This document shows, piece by piece, positions 13,301 to 25,000 of a stretch of DNA of 64,000 nt; within the stretch, counting starts at the first letter, position 1, and every line of letters begins with the position of its first letter. The notes below the pieces were generated by a model, which did not search any database, was not told the DNA's origin, and saw only the letters and a program-made list of their open reading frames with translations. Both the position numbers and the translations under genes were made by a program. Location of the stretch: NCBI GenBank assembly GCA_964059195.1, contig CAXKWD010000005.1, forward strand, positions 155,029,265 through 155,093,264, in the 5' to 3' direction. The DNA is from Ectobius pallidus (Eukaryota; Arthropoda; Insecta; Blattodea; Ectobiidae).

Positions 13301-15206
13301 GAAATTTTCAAAGGGGTTAGCCTTCTCGGAATTCTGGGTGCATTTTTCGAAATTTTCAAAGGGGTTAGCCTTCTCGGAATTCTGGGTGCATTTTTCGAAA
13401 TTTTCAAAGGGGTTAGCCTTCTCGGAATTCTGGGTGCATTTTTCGAAATTTTCAAAGGGGTTAGCCTTCTCGGAATTCTGGGTGCATTTTTCGAAATTTT
13501 CAAAGGGGTTAGCCTTCTCGGAATTCTGGGTGCATTTTTCGAAATTTTCAAAGGGGTTAGCCTTCTCGGAATTCTGGGTGCATTTTTCGAAATTTTCAAA
13601 GGGGTTAGCCTTCTCGGAATTCTGGGTGCATTTTTCGAAATTTTCAAAGGGGTTAGCCTTCTCGGAATTCTGGGTGCATTTTTCGAAATTTTCAAAGGGG
13701 TTAGCCTTCTCGGAATTCTGGGTGCATTTTTCGAAATTTTCAAAGGGGTTAGCCTTCTCGGAATTCTGGGTGCATTTTTCGAAATTTTCAAAGGGGTTAG
13801 CCTTCTCGGAATTCTGGGTGCATTTTTCGAAATTTTCAAAGGGGTTAGCCTTCTCGGAATTCGGGGTGCATTTTTCGAAATTTTCAAAGGGGTTAGCCTT
13901 CTCGGAATTCGGGGTGCATTTTTCGAAATTTTCAAAGGGGTTAGCCTTCTCGGAATTCTGGGTGCATTTTTCGAAATTTTCAAAGGGGTTAGCCTTCTCG
14001 GAATTCTGGGTGCATTTTTCGAAATTTTCAAAGGGGTTAGCCTTCTCGGAATTCTGGGTGCATTTTTCGAAATTTTCAAAGGGGTTAGCCTTTTCGGAAT
14101 TCTGGGTGCATTTTTCGAAATTTTCAAAGGGGTTAGCCTTCTCGGAATTCTGGGTGCATTTTTCGAAATTTTCAAATGGGTTAGCCTTCTCGGAATTCTG
14201 GGTGCATTTTTCGAAATTTTCAAAGGGGTTAGCCTTCTCGGAATTCTGGGTGCATTTTTCGAAATTTTCAAAGGGGTTAGCCTTCTCGGAATTCTGGGTG
14301 CATTTTTCGAAATTTTCAAAGGGGTTAGCCTTCTCGGAATTCTGGGTGCATTTTTCGAAATTTTCAAAGGGGTTAGCCTTCTCGGAATTCTGGGTGCATT
14401 TTTCGAAATTTTCAAAGGGGTTAGCCTTCTCGGAATTCTGGGTGCATTTTTCGAAATTTTCAAAGGGGTTAGCCTTCTCGGAATTCTGGGTGCATTTTTC
14501 GAAATTTTCAAAGGGGTTAGCCTTCTCGGAATTCTGGGTGCATTTTTCGAAATTTTCAAAGGGGTTAGCCTTCTCGGAATTCTGGGTGCATTTTTCGAAA
14601 TTTTCAAAGGGGTTAGCCTTCTCGGAATTCTGGGTGCATTTTTCGAAATTTTCAAAGGGGTTAGCCTTCTCGGAATTCTGGGTGCATTTTTCGAAATTTT
14701 CAAAGGGGTTAGCCTTCTCGGAAATCTGGGTGCATTTTTCGAAATTTTCAAAGGGGTTAGCCTTCTCGGAAATCTGGGTGCATTTTTCGAAATTTTCAAA
14801 GGGGTTAGCCTTCTCGCAATCCTGGGTGCATTTTTCGAAATTTTCAAAGGGGTTAGCCTTCTCGGAATTCTGGGTGCATTTTTCGAGATTTTCAAAGGGG
14901 TTAGCCTTCTCGGAATTCTGGGTGCATTTTTCGAGATTTTCAAAGGGGTTAGCCTTCTCGGAATTCTGGGTGCATTTTTCGAAATTTTCAAAGGGGTTAG
15001 CCTTCTCGGAATTCTGGGTGCATTTTTCGAAATTTTCAAAGGGGTTAGCCTTCTCGGAATTCTGGGTGCATTTTTCGAAATTTTCAAAGGGGTTAGCCTT
15101 CTCGGAATTCTGGGTGCATTTTTCGATATTTTCAAAAGGGTTAGCCTTCTCGGAATTCTGGGTGCTTTTTTCGAAATTTTCAAAGGGGTCAGCCTTCTCG
15201 GAATTC

Positions 15207-15656
15207 TTGAAAGTAACATCAAAGTAACTTAAAGTAACATCAAAGTAACTTGAAAGTAACTTGCAAGTAACGTCAAAGGAACTTGAAAGTAACTAAGTAA
15301 CATAAAAGTAAAATCAAAGTAACTTGAAAGTTACAAAGTAACATCGAAGTAACATCAAAGTAACATCAAAGTAACCTGAAAAAATCTGAAAGTTACCTGA
15401 AAGTAACATCAAAGTAATTTTAATGTAACATCAGAGTGACTTGAAAGTAACTTGAAAGTGACTTGAAAGTAACATCAAAGTAATAGCAAAGTATCAGCAA
15501 AGAAACTTGAAAGAAACTGTAAAGTAATTTGATAGTAACTTGAAAGTAACAAAGTAACAGCAAAGAAACTTGATAGTAACTTGAAAGTAACTTGAATGTA
15601 ACCTCAAAGTAACTAGAATGTAACATCAAAGTAACTTGAACGTAACATCAAAGTAA
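15207..15656. repeat. Outer spacer arm, CAAAGTAAC orientation (left)
   Basis: Irregular repeats of the type CTTGAAAGTAAC and ATCAAAGTAAC start directly after the last GGAATTC of the satellite. The segment holds idiosyncratic words such as CCTGAAAAAATCTG, TAATTTTAATGTAACATC and TAGCAAAGTATCAGC. The reverse complement of 21497-22001 carries the same words in the same order with small indels, so the two segments are inverted copies rather than independently grown arrays. Confidence 0.92.
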
Positions 15657-18600
15657 GTTACTTTCAAGTTACTTTGTTGTTACTTTCAAGTTACTTTGAA
15701 GTTACTTTCAAGTTACTTTGTGTTACTTTCAAGTTACTTTGTGTTACTTTCAAGTTACTTTCAGGTTTATTTCTTGTTACTTTGAATTACTTTGAGTTAC
15801 CTTGAGTTACCTTGAGTTACTTTAGGTTACTTTGGGTTACTTTGAGATACTTTCATGTTACTATGAGTTACTTTCATGTTACTTTGAGTTACATTCATGT
15901 TATTTTGAGTTACTTTCTTGTTACTTTGAGTTACTTTCATGTTATTTTGAGTTACTTTCATGTTACTTTGAGTTACTTTCATGTTACTTTGAGTTACTTT
16001 CATGTTACTTTGAGTTACTTTCATGTTACTTTGAGTTACTTTCATGTTACTTTGAGTTACTTTCATGTTACTTTCACGTTACTTTCACGTTACTTTCACC
16101 TTACTCTCACCTTACTTTCACGTTACTTTCATGTTACTTTCATGTTACTTTCATGTTACTTTGAGTTACTTTGAGTTACTTTCATGTTACTTTGAGTTAC
16201 TTTCATGTTACTTTGAGTTACTTTCACGTTACTTTCATGTTATTTTGAGTTACTTTCACGTTACTTACACGTTACTTTCACCTTACTCTCACCTTACTTT
16301 CACGTTACTTTCATGTTACTTTCATGTTACTTTGAGTTACTTTGAGTTACTTTCATGTTACTTTCATGTTACTTTGAGTTACTTTCACGTTACTTTCATG
16401 TTATTTTGAGTTACTTTCATGTTACTTTGAGTTACTTTGAGTTACTTTGATGTTACTTTGAATTACTTTCACGTTACTTTCACCTTACTCTCACCTTACT
16501 TTCACGTTACTTTCATGTTACTTTGAGTTACTTTGAGTTACTTTCATGTTACTTTGAGTTACTTTCATGTTACTTTGAGTTACTTTCACGTTACTTTCAT
16601 GTTATTTTGAGTTACTTTCATGTTACTTTGAGTTACTTTCATGTTACATTGAGTTATTTTGAGTTACTTTGATGTTACTTTGAATTACTTTGATGTTACT
16701 TTCATGTTACTTTGAATTACTTTCATGTTACTTTGAATTACTTTCATGTTACTTTGAATTACTTTCATGTTACTTTGAATTACTTTCATGTTACTTTGAA
16801 TTACTTTCATGTTACTTTGAGTTACCTTCACGTTACTTTCATGTTATTTTGAGTTACTTTCATGTTACTTTGAGTTACTTTCATGTTACATTGAGTTACT
16901 TTGAGTTACTTTGATGTTACTTTGAATTACTTTGATATTACTTTGATGTTACTTTCATGTTACTTTGAGTTACTTTCATGTTACTTTGAGTTACTTTCAC
17001 GTTACTTTCATGTTATTTTGAGTTACTTTCATGTTACTTTGAGTTACTTTCATGTTACATTGAGTTACTTTGAGTTACTTTGATCTTACTTTGAATTACT
17101 TTGAGTTACTTTCATGTTACTTTGAGTTACTTTCATGTTACTTTGAGTTACTTTCATGTTACTTTCATGTTACTTTGTGTTACTTTCATGTTACTTTGAG
17201 TTACTTTGAGTTACTTTCATGTTACTTTGAGTTAATGTCATGTTACTTTGAGTTAATGTCATGTTACTTTGAGTTACTTTAATTTACTTTCATGTTACTT
17301 TGAGTTACGTGTAGTTACTTTCATTTACTTTCATGTTACTTTGAGTTACTTTCATGTTACTTTGAATTACTTTCATGTTACTTTGAAGTACTTTCATGTT
17401 ACTTTGAATTACTTTCATGTTACTTTAGGTTACTTTCATGTTACTTTGAGTTACTTTGAGTTACTTTCAAGTTTCTTTGAGTTACTTTCAAGTTACTTTG
17501 AGTTACTTTCATGTTACTTTGAGTTACTATCATGTTACTTTGTGTTACTTTTATGTTACTTTGAGTTACTTTGAGTTACTTTCATGTTACTTTGAGTTAC
17601 TTTCATGTTACTTTGAGTTACTTTCATGTTACTTTCATGTTACTTTCATGTTACTTTCAGTTACTTTCATGTTACTTTGAGTTACTTTGAGTTAATTTCA
17701 TGTTACTTTAGGTTACTTTCATGTTACTTTGTGTTACTTTCATGTTACTTTGAGTTACTTTCATGTTACTTTCATGTTTGTCATGTTACATTGAGTTAAT
17801 GTCGAGTTACTTTGAGTTACTTTCATGTTACTTTGAGTTAATTTCATGTTACTTTGAGCTACTTTCATGTTACTTTCACGTTACTTTCACGTTACTTTCA
17901 CGTTACTTTCACGTTACTTTCATGTTACTTTCATGTTACTTTTATGTTAATTGCATGTTACTTTGAGTTACTTTGAGTTACCTTCATGTTACTTTGAGTT
18001 ACTTTGAGTTACCTTCATGTTACTTTGAGTTACTTTCATGTTACTTTGAGTTACTTTCATGTTACTTTGAGTTACTTTCAAGTTACTTTGAGTTACTTTC
18101 AAGTTACTTTCATGTTACTTTGAGTTACTTTCAAGTTACTTTCATGTTACTTTGTGTTACTTTTTTGTTACTTTGAGTTACTTTTTTGTTACTTTGAGTT
18201 ACTTTCATGTTACTTTTATGTACCTTGAGTTACTTTCATGTTACTTTGAGTTAATGTCATGTTACTTTGAGTTAATGTCATGTTACTTTGAGTTAATGTC
18301 ATGTTACTTTGAGTTACTTTCATTTACTTTCATGTTACTTTGAGCTACTTTGAGTTACTTTCATTTACTTTGAGTTACTTTCATGTTACTTTGAGTTACT
18401 TTGATGTTACTTTGAGCTACTTTGATGTTACTTTGGGTTACTTTCATGTACTTTGAGTTACTTTCATGTCACTTTCACGTTACTTTCACGTTACTTTCAT
18501 GTTACTTTGTGTTACTTTCATGTTACTTTGAGTTACTTTGAGTTAATGTCATGTTACTTTGAGTTAATGTCATGTTACTTTGAGTTACTTTCATTTACTT

Positions 18601-19053
18601 TCATGTTACTTTGAGTTACTTTCATGTTACTTTGAGTTACTTTCATGTTACTTTGAGTTACTTTCATGTTACTTTGAGTTACTTTCATGTTACTTTGAGT
18701 TACTTTCATGTTACTTTGAGTTACTTTCATGTTACTTTGAGTTACTTTCATGTTACTTTGAGTTACTTTCATGTTACTCTGAGTTACTTTCATGTTTCTC
18801 TGAGTTACTTTCATGTTACCTTGAGTTACTTTCATGTTACTTTGAGTTACTTTCATGTTACTTTGAGTTACTTTCATGTTACTTTGAGTTACTTTCATGT
18901 TTCTCTGAGTTACTTTCATGTTTCTCTGAGTTACTTTCATGTTACTTTCATGTTACTCTGAGTTACTTTCATGTTACTTTAAGTTACTTCCATGTTACTT
19001 TAAGTTACTTCCATGTTACTTTCATGTTACTTTGAGTTACTTTCATGTTACTT
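15657..19053. repeat. About 21-bp GTTACTTT satellite, inner left arm
   Basis: An array of about 3.4 kb of a two-part unit: GTTACTTTGA (10 nt) plus GTTACTTTCAT (11 nt). Blocks of CACGTTACTTTCACCTTACT and ATGTC variants interrupt it. The polarity is opposite to the preceding segment; the flip lies at AAAGTAAGTTACTTT (about 15650-15664). The 21-nt period is divisible by three, so short leucine/tyrosine/serine-rich open frames arise on both strands and have no coding support. Confidence 0.95.
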
Positions 19054-19059
19054 AAGTAA
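19048..19059. repeat. Centre of the compound palindrome
   Basis: A perfect 12-bp palindrome, TTACTTAAGTAA, marks the point where GTTACTTTCAT-type repeats become ATGAAAGTAAC-type repeats. Imperfect dyad symmetry extends outward on both sides through the spacer arrays and then the two 48-bp satellite arms. Confidence 0.85.
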
Positions 19060-21496
19060 TTCAAAGTAACATGAAAGTTACTCAAAGTAACATGAAAGTA
19101 ACTCAAAGTAACATGAAAGTAACCCAAAGTAACATGAAAGTAACTCAATGTAACATGAAAGTAACTCAAAGTAACTCCAACTAACATGAAAGTAACTCAA
19201 AGTAACTTGAAAGTAACTCAAACATGAAAGTAACACAAAGTAACATGAAAGTAACACAAAGTAACATGAAAGTAACACAAAGTAACTCAAAGTAACTTGA
19301 AAGTAACACAAAGTAACATGAAAGTAACATGAAAGTAACTCAAAGTAACATGAAAGTAACTCAAAGTAACATGAAAGTAACACAAAGTAACTGAAAGTAA
19401 CATGAAAGTAACCTAAAGTAACATGAAAGTAACCTAAAGTAACATGAAATTAACTCAAAGGAACTCAAAGTAACATGAAAGTAACATGAAAGTAACTCAA
19501 AGTAACATGAAAGTAACTCAAAGTAACATGAAAGTAACTCAAAGTAACATGAAAGTAACTCAAAGTAACATGAAAGTAACTCAAAGTAACATGAAAGTAA
19601 CTCAAAGTAACATGAAAGTAACTCAACGTAACTCAAAGTAACATGAAAGTAAATGAAAGTAACTCCAACTAACATGAAAGTAACTCAAAGTAACATGAAA
19701 GTAACTCAAAGTAACATGAAAGTAACTCAAAGTAACTCAAAGTAACATGAAGGTAACTCAAAGTAACATGAAAGTAACTCAAAGTAACATGAAAGTAACT
19801 CAAAGTAACATGAAAGTAACTCAAAGTAACATGAAAGTAACTCAAAGTAACATGAAAGTAACTCAAAGTAACCTGAAAGTAACTCAAAGTAACATGAAAG
19901 TAACTCAAAGTAACATGAAAGTAACACAACGTAACTCAAAGTAACATGAAAGTAACTCAAAGTAACATGAAAGTAACTCAAAGTAACATGAAAGTAACAC
20001 AAAGTAACTCAAAGTAACATGAAAGTAACTCAAAGTAACATGAAAGTAACCTAAAGTAACATGAAAGTAACTCAAAGTAACATGAAAGTAACTCAAAGTA
20101 ACATGAAAGTAACTCAAAGTAACATGAAAGTAACTCAAAGTAACTCAAAGTAACTCAAAGTAACTCAAAGTAACATGAAAGTAACTCAAAGTAACATGAA
20201 AGTAACTCAAAGTAACCTGAAAGTAACTCAAAGTAACATGAAAGTAACTCAAAGTAACATGAAAGTAACACAACGTAACTCAAAGTAACATGAAAGTAAC
20301 TCAAAGTAACATGAAAGTAACTCAAAGTAACATGAAAGTAACTCAATGTTACATGAAAGTAACACAAAGTAACTCAAAGTAACATGAAAGTAACTCAAAG
20401 TAACATGAAAGTAACTCAAAGTAACATGAAAGTAACTCAAAGTAACATGAAAGTAACTCAAAGTAAAATGAAAGTAACTCAAAGAAACTTGAAAGTAACT
20501 CAAAGTAACATGAAAGTAACTCAAAGTAACATGAAAGTAACACAAAGTAACTCAAAGTAACATGAAAGTAACTCAAAGTAACATGAAAGTAACCTAAAGT
20601 AACATGAAAGTAACTCAAAGTAACATGAAAGTAACTCAAAGTAACATGAAAGTAACTCAAAGTAACATGAAAGTAACTCAAAGTAGCATGAAAGTAACTC
20701 AAAGTAGCATGAAAGTAACTCAAAGTAGCATGAAAGTAACTCAAAGTAACATGAAATTAACTCAAAGTAACTCAAAGTAACATGAAAGTAACTCAAAGTA
20801 ACATGAAAGTAACTCAAAGTAACATAAAAGTAACTCAAAGTAACATAAAAGTAACTCAAAGTAACATGAAAGTAACTCAAAGTAACATGAAAGTAACTCA
20901 ACGTAACTCAAAGTAACTCAACGTAACTCAAAGTAACATGAAAGTAACTCAAAGTAACTCAAAGTAACATGACATTAACTCAAAGTAACATGAAAGTAAC
21001 TCAAAGTAAATGAAAGTAACTCAAAGTAACATGACATTAACTCAATATAACATGACATAAACATGAAAGTAACATGAAAGTAACTCAAAGTAACATGAAA
21101 GTAACATGAAAGTAACTCAAAGTAACATGAAAGTAACATGAAAGTAACACAAAGTAACATGAAAGTAACCTAAAGTAACATGAAATTAACTCAAAGTAAC
21201 TCAAAGTAACATGAAAGTAACTCAAAGTAACATGAAAGTAACTCAAAGTAACATGAAAGTAACATGAAAGTAACTTGAAAGTAACTCAGTAACATGAAAG
21301 TAACTCAAAGTAACATGAAAGTAACTCAAAGTAACATGAAAGTAACTCAAAGTAACATGAAAGTAACTCAAAGTAACATGAAAGTAACGAGAAGGTAACT
21401 TCAAAGTAACTTGAAAGTAACACAAAGTAACTTGAAAGTAACACAAAGTAACTTGAAAGTAACAACAAAGTAACTTGAAAGTAACAACAAAGTAAC
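19054..21496. repeat. About 21-bp satellite, inner right arm (inverted)
   Basis: About 2.4 kb of the same 21-bp family in the opposite polarity (CTCAAAGTAAC plus ATGAAAGTAAC), with blocks of ACTCAACGTAAC and AAAGTAGCATG variants. It ends at the third polarity flip, AAAGTAACTTACTTT (about 21490-21504). It is about 1 kb shorter than the matching left array, so copy number has diverged since the inversion formed. Confidence 0.95.
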
Positions 21497-22001
21497 TTAC
21501 TTTGATGTTACGTTCAAGTTACTTTGATGTTACATTCTAGTTACTTTCAAGTTACTATCAAGTTTCTTTGCTGTTACTTTGTTACTTTCAAGTTACTTTC
21601 AAATTACTTTACAGTTTCTTTCAAGTTTCTTTGCTGATACTTTGCTATTACTTTGATGTTACTTTCAAGTCACTTTCAAGTTACTTTCAAGTCACTCTGA
21701 TGTTACATTAAAATTACTTTGATGTTACTTTCAGGTAACTTTCAGGTTACTTTCAGATTTTTTCAGGTTACTTTGATGTTACTTTGATGTTACTTTGATG
21801 TTACTTTGTAACTTTCAAGTTACTTTGATTTTACTTTGATGTTACTTAGTTACTTTCAAGTTACTTTCACGTTACTTTCAAGTTACTTTCACGTTACTTT
21901 CAAGTTACTTTGATGTTACTTTCACGTTACTTTCAAGTTACTTTCACGTTACTTTCAAGTTACTTTGATGTTACTTTAAGTTACTTTGATGTTACTTTCA
22001 A
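21497..22001. repeat. Outer spacer arm, GTTACTTT orientation (right)
   Basis: Inverted partner of 15207-15656. It carries the reverse complements of the same irregular words (for example CAGATTTTTTCAGG and GCTGATACTTTGCTATTAC) and the same junction, in which GTTACTTTCAAGAATTCCGAG mirrors the left junction. It is about 50 bp longer, mainly from extra TTTCACGTTACTTTCAAG units at about 21860-21960. Confidence 0.92.
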
Positions 22002-25000
22002 GAATTCCGAGAAAAATTTCGAAAAATGCACCCAGAATTCCGAGAAGGCTAACCCCTTTTAAAATTTCGAAAAATGCACCCAGAATTCCGAGAAGGCTAA
22101 CCCCTTTGAAAAATTCGAAAAATGCACCCAGAATTCCGAGAAGGCTAACCCCTTTGAAAAATTCGAAAAATGCACCCAGAATTCCGAGAAGGCTAACCCC
22201 TTTGAAAATTTCGAAAAATGCACCCAGAATTCCGAGGCGGCTAACCCCTTTGAAAATTTCGAAAAATGCACCCAGAATTCCGAGAAGGCTAACCCCTTTA
22301 AAAATTTCGAAAAATGCACCCAGAATTCCGAGAAGGCTAACCCCTTTGAAAATTTCGAAAAATGCACCCAGAATTCCGAGAAGGCTAACCCCTTTGAAAA
22401 TTTCGAAAAATGCACTCAGAATTCCGAGAAGGCTAACCCCTTTGAAAATTTCGAAAAATGCACCCAGAATTCCGAGAAGGCTAACCCCTTTGAAAATTTC
22501 GAAAAATGCACCCAGAATTCCGAGAAGGCTAACCCCTTTGAAAATTTCGAAAAATGCACCCAGAATTCCGAGAAGGCTAACCCCTTTGAAAATCTCGAAA
22601 AATGCACCCAGAATTCCGAGAAGGCTAACCCCTTTGAAAATTTCGAAAAATGCACCCAGAATTCCGAGAAGGCTAACCCCTTTGAAAATTTCGAAAAATG
22701 CACCCAGAATTCCGAGAAGGCTAACCCCTTTGAAAATTTCGAAAAATGCACCCAGAATTCCGAGAAGGCTAACCCCTTTGAAAATCTCGAAAAATGCACC
22801 CAGAATTCCTTGAAGGCTAACCCCTCTGAAAATTTCGAAAAATGCACCCAGAATTCCGAGAAGGCTAACCCCTTTCAAAATTTCGAAAAATGCACCCAGA
22901 ATTCCGAGAAGGCTAACCCCTTTGAAAATTTCGAAAAATGCACCCAGAATTCCGAGAAGGCTAACCCCTTTGAAAATTTCGAAAAATGCACCCAGAATTC
23001 CGAGAAGGCTAACCCCTTTGAAAATTTCGAAAAATTCACCCAGAATTCCGAGAAGGCTAACCCCTTTGAAAATTTCGAAAAATGCACCCAGAATTCCGAG
23101 AAGGCTAACCCCTTTGAAAATTTCGAAAAATGCACCCAGAATTCCGAGAAGGCTAACCCCTTTGAAAATCTCGAAAAATGCACCCAGAATTCCGGGAAGG
23201 CTAACCCCTTTGAAAATTTCGAAAAATGCACCCAGAATTCCGAGAAGGCTAACCCCTTTGAAAATTTCGAAATATGCACCCATAATTCCGAGAAGGCTAA
23301 CCCCTTTGAAAATTTCGAAAAATGCACCCAGAATTGCGAGAAGGCTAACCCCTTTGAAAATTTCGAAAAATGCACCCAGAATTCCGAGAAGGCTAACCCC
23401 TTTGAAAATTTCGAAAAATGCACCCAGAATTCCGAGAAGGCTAACCCCTTTGAAAATTTCGAAAAATGCACCCAGAATTCCGAGAAGGCTAACCCCTTTG
23501 AAAATTTCGAAAAATGCACCCAGAATTCCGAGAAGGCTAACCCCTTTGAAAATTTCGAAAAATGCACCCAGAATTCCGAGAAGGCTAACCCCTTTGAAAA
23601 TTTCGAAAATTGCACCCAGAATTCCGAGAAGGCTAACCCCTTTGAAAATTTCGAAAAATGCACCCAGAATTCCGAGAAGGCTAACCCCTTTGAAAATTTC
23701 GAAAAATGCACCCAGAATTCCGAGAAGGCTAACCCCTTTGAAAATCTCGAAAAATGCACCCAGAATTCCGGGAAGGCTAACCCCTTTGAAAATTTCGAAA
23801 AATGCACCCAGAATTCCGAGAAGGCTAACCCCTTTGAAAATTTCGAAAAATGCACCCAGAATTCCGAGAAGGCTAACCCCTTTGAAAATTTCGAAAAATG
23901 CACCCAGAATTCCGAGAAGGCTAACCCCTTTGAAAATCTCGAAAAATGCACCCAGAATTCCGGGAAGGCTAACCCCTTTGAAAATTTCGAAAAATGCACC
24001 CAGAATTCCGAGAAGGCTAACCCCTTTGAAAATTTCGAAAAATGCACCCAGAATTCCGAGAAGGCTAACCCCTTTGAAAATTTCGAAAAATGCACCCAGA
24101 ATTCCGAGAAGGCTAACCCCTTTGAAAATTTCGAAAAATGCACTCAGAATTCCGAGAAGGCTAACCCCTTTGAAAATTTCGAAAAATGCACCCAGAATTC
24201 CGAGAAGGCTAACCCCTTTGAAAATTTCGAAAAATGCACCCAGAATTCCGAGAAGGCTAACCCCTTTGAAAATTTCGAAAAATGCACCCAGAATTCCGAG
24301 ATGGCTAACCCCTTTGAAAATTTCGAAAAATGCACCCAGAATTCCGAAAAGGCTAACCCCTTTGAAAATTTCGAAAAATGCACCCAGAATTCCGAGAAGT
24401 CTAACCCCTTTGAAAATTTCGAAAAATGCACTCAGAATTCCGAGAAGGCTAACCCCTTTGAAAATTTCGAAAAATGCACCCAGAATTCCGAGAAGGCTAA
24501 CCCCTTTGAAAATTTCGAAAAATGCACCCAGAATTCCGAGAAGGCTAACCCCTTTGAAAATTTCGAAAAATGCACCCAGAATTCCGAGAAGGCTAACCCC
24601 TTTGAAAATTTCGAAAAATGCACCCAGAATTCCGAGAAGGCTAACCCCTTTGAAAATTTCGAAAAATGCACCCAGAATTCCGAGAAGGCTAACCCCTTTG
24701 AAAATTTCGAAAAATGCACCCAGAATTCCGAGAAGGCTAACCCCTTTGAAAATCTCGAAAAATGCACCCAGAATTCCGGGAAGGCTAACCCCTCTGAAAA
24801 TTTCGAAAAATGCACCCAGAATTCCGAGAAGGCTAACCCCTTTGAAAATCTCGAAAAATGCACCCAGAATTCCGGGAAGGCTAACCCCTCTGAAAATTTC
24901 GAAAAATGCACCCAGAATTCCGAGAAGGCTAACCCCTTTGAAAATTTCGAAAAATGCACCCATAATTCCGAGAAGGCTAACCCCTTTGAAAATTTCGAAA

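Larger units (their letters stand above)
1..15206 (+). repeat. 48-bp tandem satellite, left arm
   Basis: About 317 head-to-tail copies of a 48-bp unit run from the window edge to the GAATTC at 15201-15206. On the + strand each unit carries GGGGTTAGCC, CTCGGAATTC, GGGTGCATTTTTCGAA and ATTTTCAAA in that order, so most copies hold one EcoRI and one TTCGAA site. Most copies differ from consensus by 0-2 bases. Frequent variants are GGAAATC, GCAATCCTGGCTGC, TTCGATATT and GAATTGTGG. Length variants include a 9-nt deletion near 1893 and 5335, a 3-nt deletion near 2348 and 5791, and a 1-nt deletion near 3290 and 6733. The unit has no stop in two frames per strand, which produces very long but meaningless open frames. 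The array continues beyond the left edge. Confidence 0.98.

Noticed and set aside
1..15206. Telomeric repeat, because units contain GGGGTTAG
   Set aside because: The motif is only part of a 48-bp unit. There is no TTAGG tandem array.
15812..21468. Hydrophobic small proteins (LLSCYFEL / SYFHVTL repeats)
   Set aside because: Products of the 21-nt repeat period, present on both strands.
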